Below are positions 33,322-33,409 of a stretch of 33,409 nucleotides of DNA, piece after piece. Every line of letters starts with the position of its first letter. Positions within the stretch are counted from its first letter, which is position 1. The notes beneath the pieces were generated by a model, which saw nothing but the letters and a program-made list of their open reading frames with translations, searched no databases and was not told the origin of the DNA. The stretch is from an uncultured Clostridia bacterium. Lineage in GTDB: Bacteria; Bacillota; Clostridia; Lachnospirales; CAG-274. Made by a program: the position numbers and the translations under genes. Location of the stretch: positions 1 to 33,409 of the forward strand of contig CALWDX010000017.1 of NCBI GenBank assembly GCA_944376805.1. The letters run 5' to 3'.

Positions 33322-33409
33322 ATGAATTATGGATTTATTAGAGTAGCTGCTGCTACACCAAATATAAAAGTTGCTGATTGTTTTTATAATGCAAAAAATA
33401 TAATTGAAG
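33322..33409 (+). CDS. nadE: Glutamine-dependent NAD(+) synthase, 5' part only
   Basis: Only the first 29 codons are in the window. They read MNYGFIRVAAATPNIKVADC and continue FYNAKNIIE, the typical start of the nitrilase-type glutaminase domain of clostridial NAD synthases, which amidate nicotinate adenine dinucleotide. AAAGGAG precedes the ATG by about nine bases. The frame is open to the window edge. The assignment rests on a short segment and could be another nitrilase-like protein. Confidence 0.75.
   Translation, partial: MNYGFIRVAAATPNIKVADCFYNAKNIIE

Noticed and set aside
1..33409. CRISPR arrays, tRNA or rRNA genes, insertion sequences
   Set aside because: No regularly spaced repeats, no cloverleaf-like GC-rich segments, no transposase-like frames and no terminal inverted repeats were seen; tRNA absence was judged by eye only.

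Overview
The window is a very AT-rich (roughly a quarter G+C by eye) piece of a Gram-positive, low-GC Firmicutes chromosome, most likely an endospore-forming anaerobe of the class Clostridia. The pointers are spoVT, the murA-ftsQ/divIB-ftsZ order, AGGAGG-type ribosome binding sites with frequent GTG/TTG starts, and the streptococcal/clostridial type of fatty acid synthesis operon that uses FabK. I see no rRNA, tRNA, CRISPR array, insertion sequence or prophage. The genus cannot be fixed from this sequence alone.

Left part (1-13.1 kb), mostly minus strand. A small XRE-type regulator that appears to start at an ATT codon (344-637) faces a YhgE/Pip-type membrane protein across a long bidirectional hairpin. 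Two tandem paralogous envelope proteins with C-terminal PepSY-like domains follow. Each has the same promoter-like element, TAAAC-N16-CGTT, at the same distance from its start, which resembles an ECF sigma factor promoter. A secreted HExxH protein comes next on the plus strand. Then comes a minus-strand housekeeping block: ispE, a VanZ-like gene, pcrA, murA, ftsQ/divIB and ftsZ, with two tandem promoters just before ftsZ.

Centre (13.2-26.6 kb), plus strand. A near-complete type II fatty acid synthesis operon runs fabT-fabH-fabK-fabD-fabG-fabF-accB-fabZ-accC-accD-accA. It follows a TTGACG-N17-TATACT promoter that abuts a TTTGAT-T-ATCAAA palindrome, the expected kind of FabT operator. Gene order matches the streptococcal operon with three differences. 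The acyl carrier protein gene normally found between fabH and fabK is absent, and a 34-residue one-helix membrane protein sits there instead. accD and accA are separated by a 148-residue protein resembling DUF6578 plus a start-less remnant of what may be a second copy. A perfect 14-bp hairpin lies between accB and fabZ. With only short gaps the unit continues into a GH29 fucosidase without signal peptide, a nicotinamidase-like hydrolase, a cytidine deaminase-Nudix fusion and a small Cys-rich membrane protein. It ends at a strong bidirectional terminator.

Right part (26.6-33.4 kb): glmM (minus), an 83-residue unknown protein, aroE, an AbgT-family transporter (minus), an intracellular leucine-rich-repeat protein (plus), spoVT (minus) and the first 29 codons of a glutamine-dependent NAD synthase that runs off the window. 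Long perfect hairpins that contain or touch stop codons separate most convergent gene pairs.

The best leads are the 34-residue protein in the acpP slot, the insertion between accD and accA, the paired ECF-like promoters, the ATT starts and the deaminase-Nudix fusion.
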